From NCBI GenBank assembly GCA_016704435.1, contig JADJAB010000006.1:124001-188000 (forward strand): a DNA stretch of 64,000 nt. The letters run 5' to 3'. The notes under the pieces are model-generated. The model was not told the origin of the DNA. It saw only the letters and a list, made by a program, of their open reading frames with translations, and did no database searches. This DNA is from Rhodobacter sp. (GTDB lineage Bacteria > Pseudomonadota > Alphaproteobacteria > Rhodobacterales > Rhodobacteraceae). Below are positions 63,711 to 64,000 of this stretch, piece after piece. A program made the translations under genes and the position numbers. Position 1 is the stretch's first letter. Each line of letters opens with the position of its first letter.

Positions 63711-64000
63711 TCACACCTCGCCGAAAAGGCGCCGCGCCACCGACCCCAGGTGGCGGCGCATGGCCTCGTAGGCTTCGGTGGGATCGCGCCGTGTGATGGC
63801 GGCGACGATGGCGTCATGTTCGGCAAAGCTGGAATGATCGGGCGACGGATGCGCGCTTTCGCGCGACACGTTTCCCCAGGCGACCGCGCGGCGCACTTCG
63901 TTCAGCTGGTTGAACAGGGCCAGCAACAGCAGGTTGTCGCTGGCTTCCGCCACGGCGCGGTGGAACAGGTCGTCCTGCACTTCGTATTCGTTCCAGGTGG
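63711..64000 (-). CDS. GntR-family regulator, FCD domain (truncated at the window end)
   Basis: The frame is open beyond 64000, so the winged-helix start is outside the window. The visible C-terminal part is an FCD domain: WNEYEVQDDLFHRAVAEASD, FNQLNEVRRAVAWGN, SFAEHDAIVAAITRRDPTEA, AMRRHLGSVARRL, with the His metal ligands typical of FCD. It reads toward the ABC/ligase operon in the same direction and probably controls it, released by a carboxylate ligand. Confidence 0.8.
   Translation of the reverse strand, partial: TWNEYEVQDDLFHRAVAEASDNLLLLALFNQLNEVRRAVAWGNVSRESAHPSPDHSSFAEHDAIVAAITRRDPTEAYEAMRRHLGSVARRLFGEV

Overview
The window is high-GC DNA from an alphaproteobacterium, most likely a Rhodobacterales (Rhodobacter/Paracoccus/roseobacter-type) chromosome or large replicon. 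Supports are the aroK-aroB pair preceded by a 44-codon membrane-peptide gene and xerD, the Hint and RTX secreted proteins, and decayed IS6-type insertion sequences of the alphaproteobacterial kind. No rRNA, tRNA or CRISPR array was recognised.

Layout: 1-6.8 kb is conserved core DNA: the 3' end of an RTX protein, a CNNM/CorC-type transporter, xerD, a secreted protein of unknown function, a 44-aa membrane peptide, aroK and aroB. 6.8-10.1 kb holds a Hint-domain protein and two tandem PAN-type secreted paralogues. 10.2-10.9 kb is mobile-element debris. 10.9-19.9 kb is a guanidino/polyamine-type catabolic and uptake locus: a decayed FAD-linked oxidase, a dimethylargininase-type hydrolase, an M20 amidohydrolase, a frameshifted LysR regulator with a concentric dyad operator, and a four-gene polyamine-type ABC transporter. 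Two IS6 fragments follow, then an ADP-forming acyl-CoA synthetase and a MaoC-type dehydratase.

24.6-38.3 kb is the main accessory island. It has a GT4-like glycosyltransferase, helical-repeat proteins joined to GT32-like and GT2-like transferases, a small secreted protein, a probable outer-membrane beta-barrel, a sulfotransferase, and a two-gene NRPS (A-T loading protein, then C-A-T-TE with an unusual helical-repeat tail). It lies between an orphan IS right end (24.5 kb) and a nearly complete but dead IS6 element (38.6-39.4 kb). Directly after that element is an uninterrupted run of 82 G and about 350 bp of G-skewed sequence, very probably a sequencing/assembly artefact.

40.5-48.1 kb holds a quinone-oxidoreductase-like protein and a methylated-amine locus: a DddP-like M24 protein, a dimethylglycine/sarcosine-dehydrogenase-like flavoprotein, an MttB-family methyltransferase and a LysR regulator. 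48.4-54.9 kb is a compact metal operon: a DUF2946-like protein, an MbnP-like copper protein and its MbnH-like di-haem partner, a PCuAC chaperone fused to an extra region, a DUF1636 protein, and a BtuF/BtuC/BtuD-type ABC importer. I consider it the strongest candidate for a new functional system. 55.6-64.0 kb holds a fumarylacetoacetate-hydrolase-family enzyme, remnants of an intradiol dioxygenase and a GntR regulator, and an SsuABC/TauABC-type importer operon with an oxalyl-CoA-synthetase-like ligase, a ketopantoate-reductase-family enzyme and a GntR regulator.

Several otherwise well-conserved genes (LysR at 15 kb, the GT2 protein, the NRPS, MbnH, MbnP) carry single-base frameshifts, some in homopolymers. 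With the poly-G tract this suggests part of the decay is sequence error; the FAD oxidase and the IS copies look genuinely decayed.
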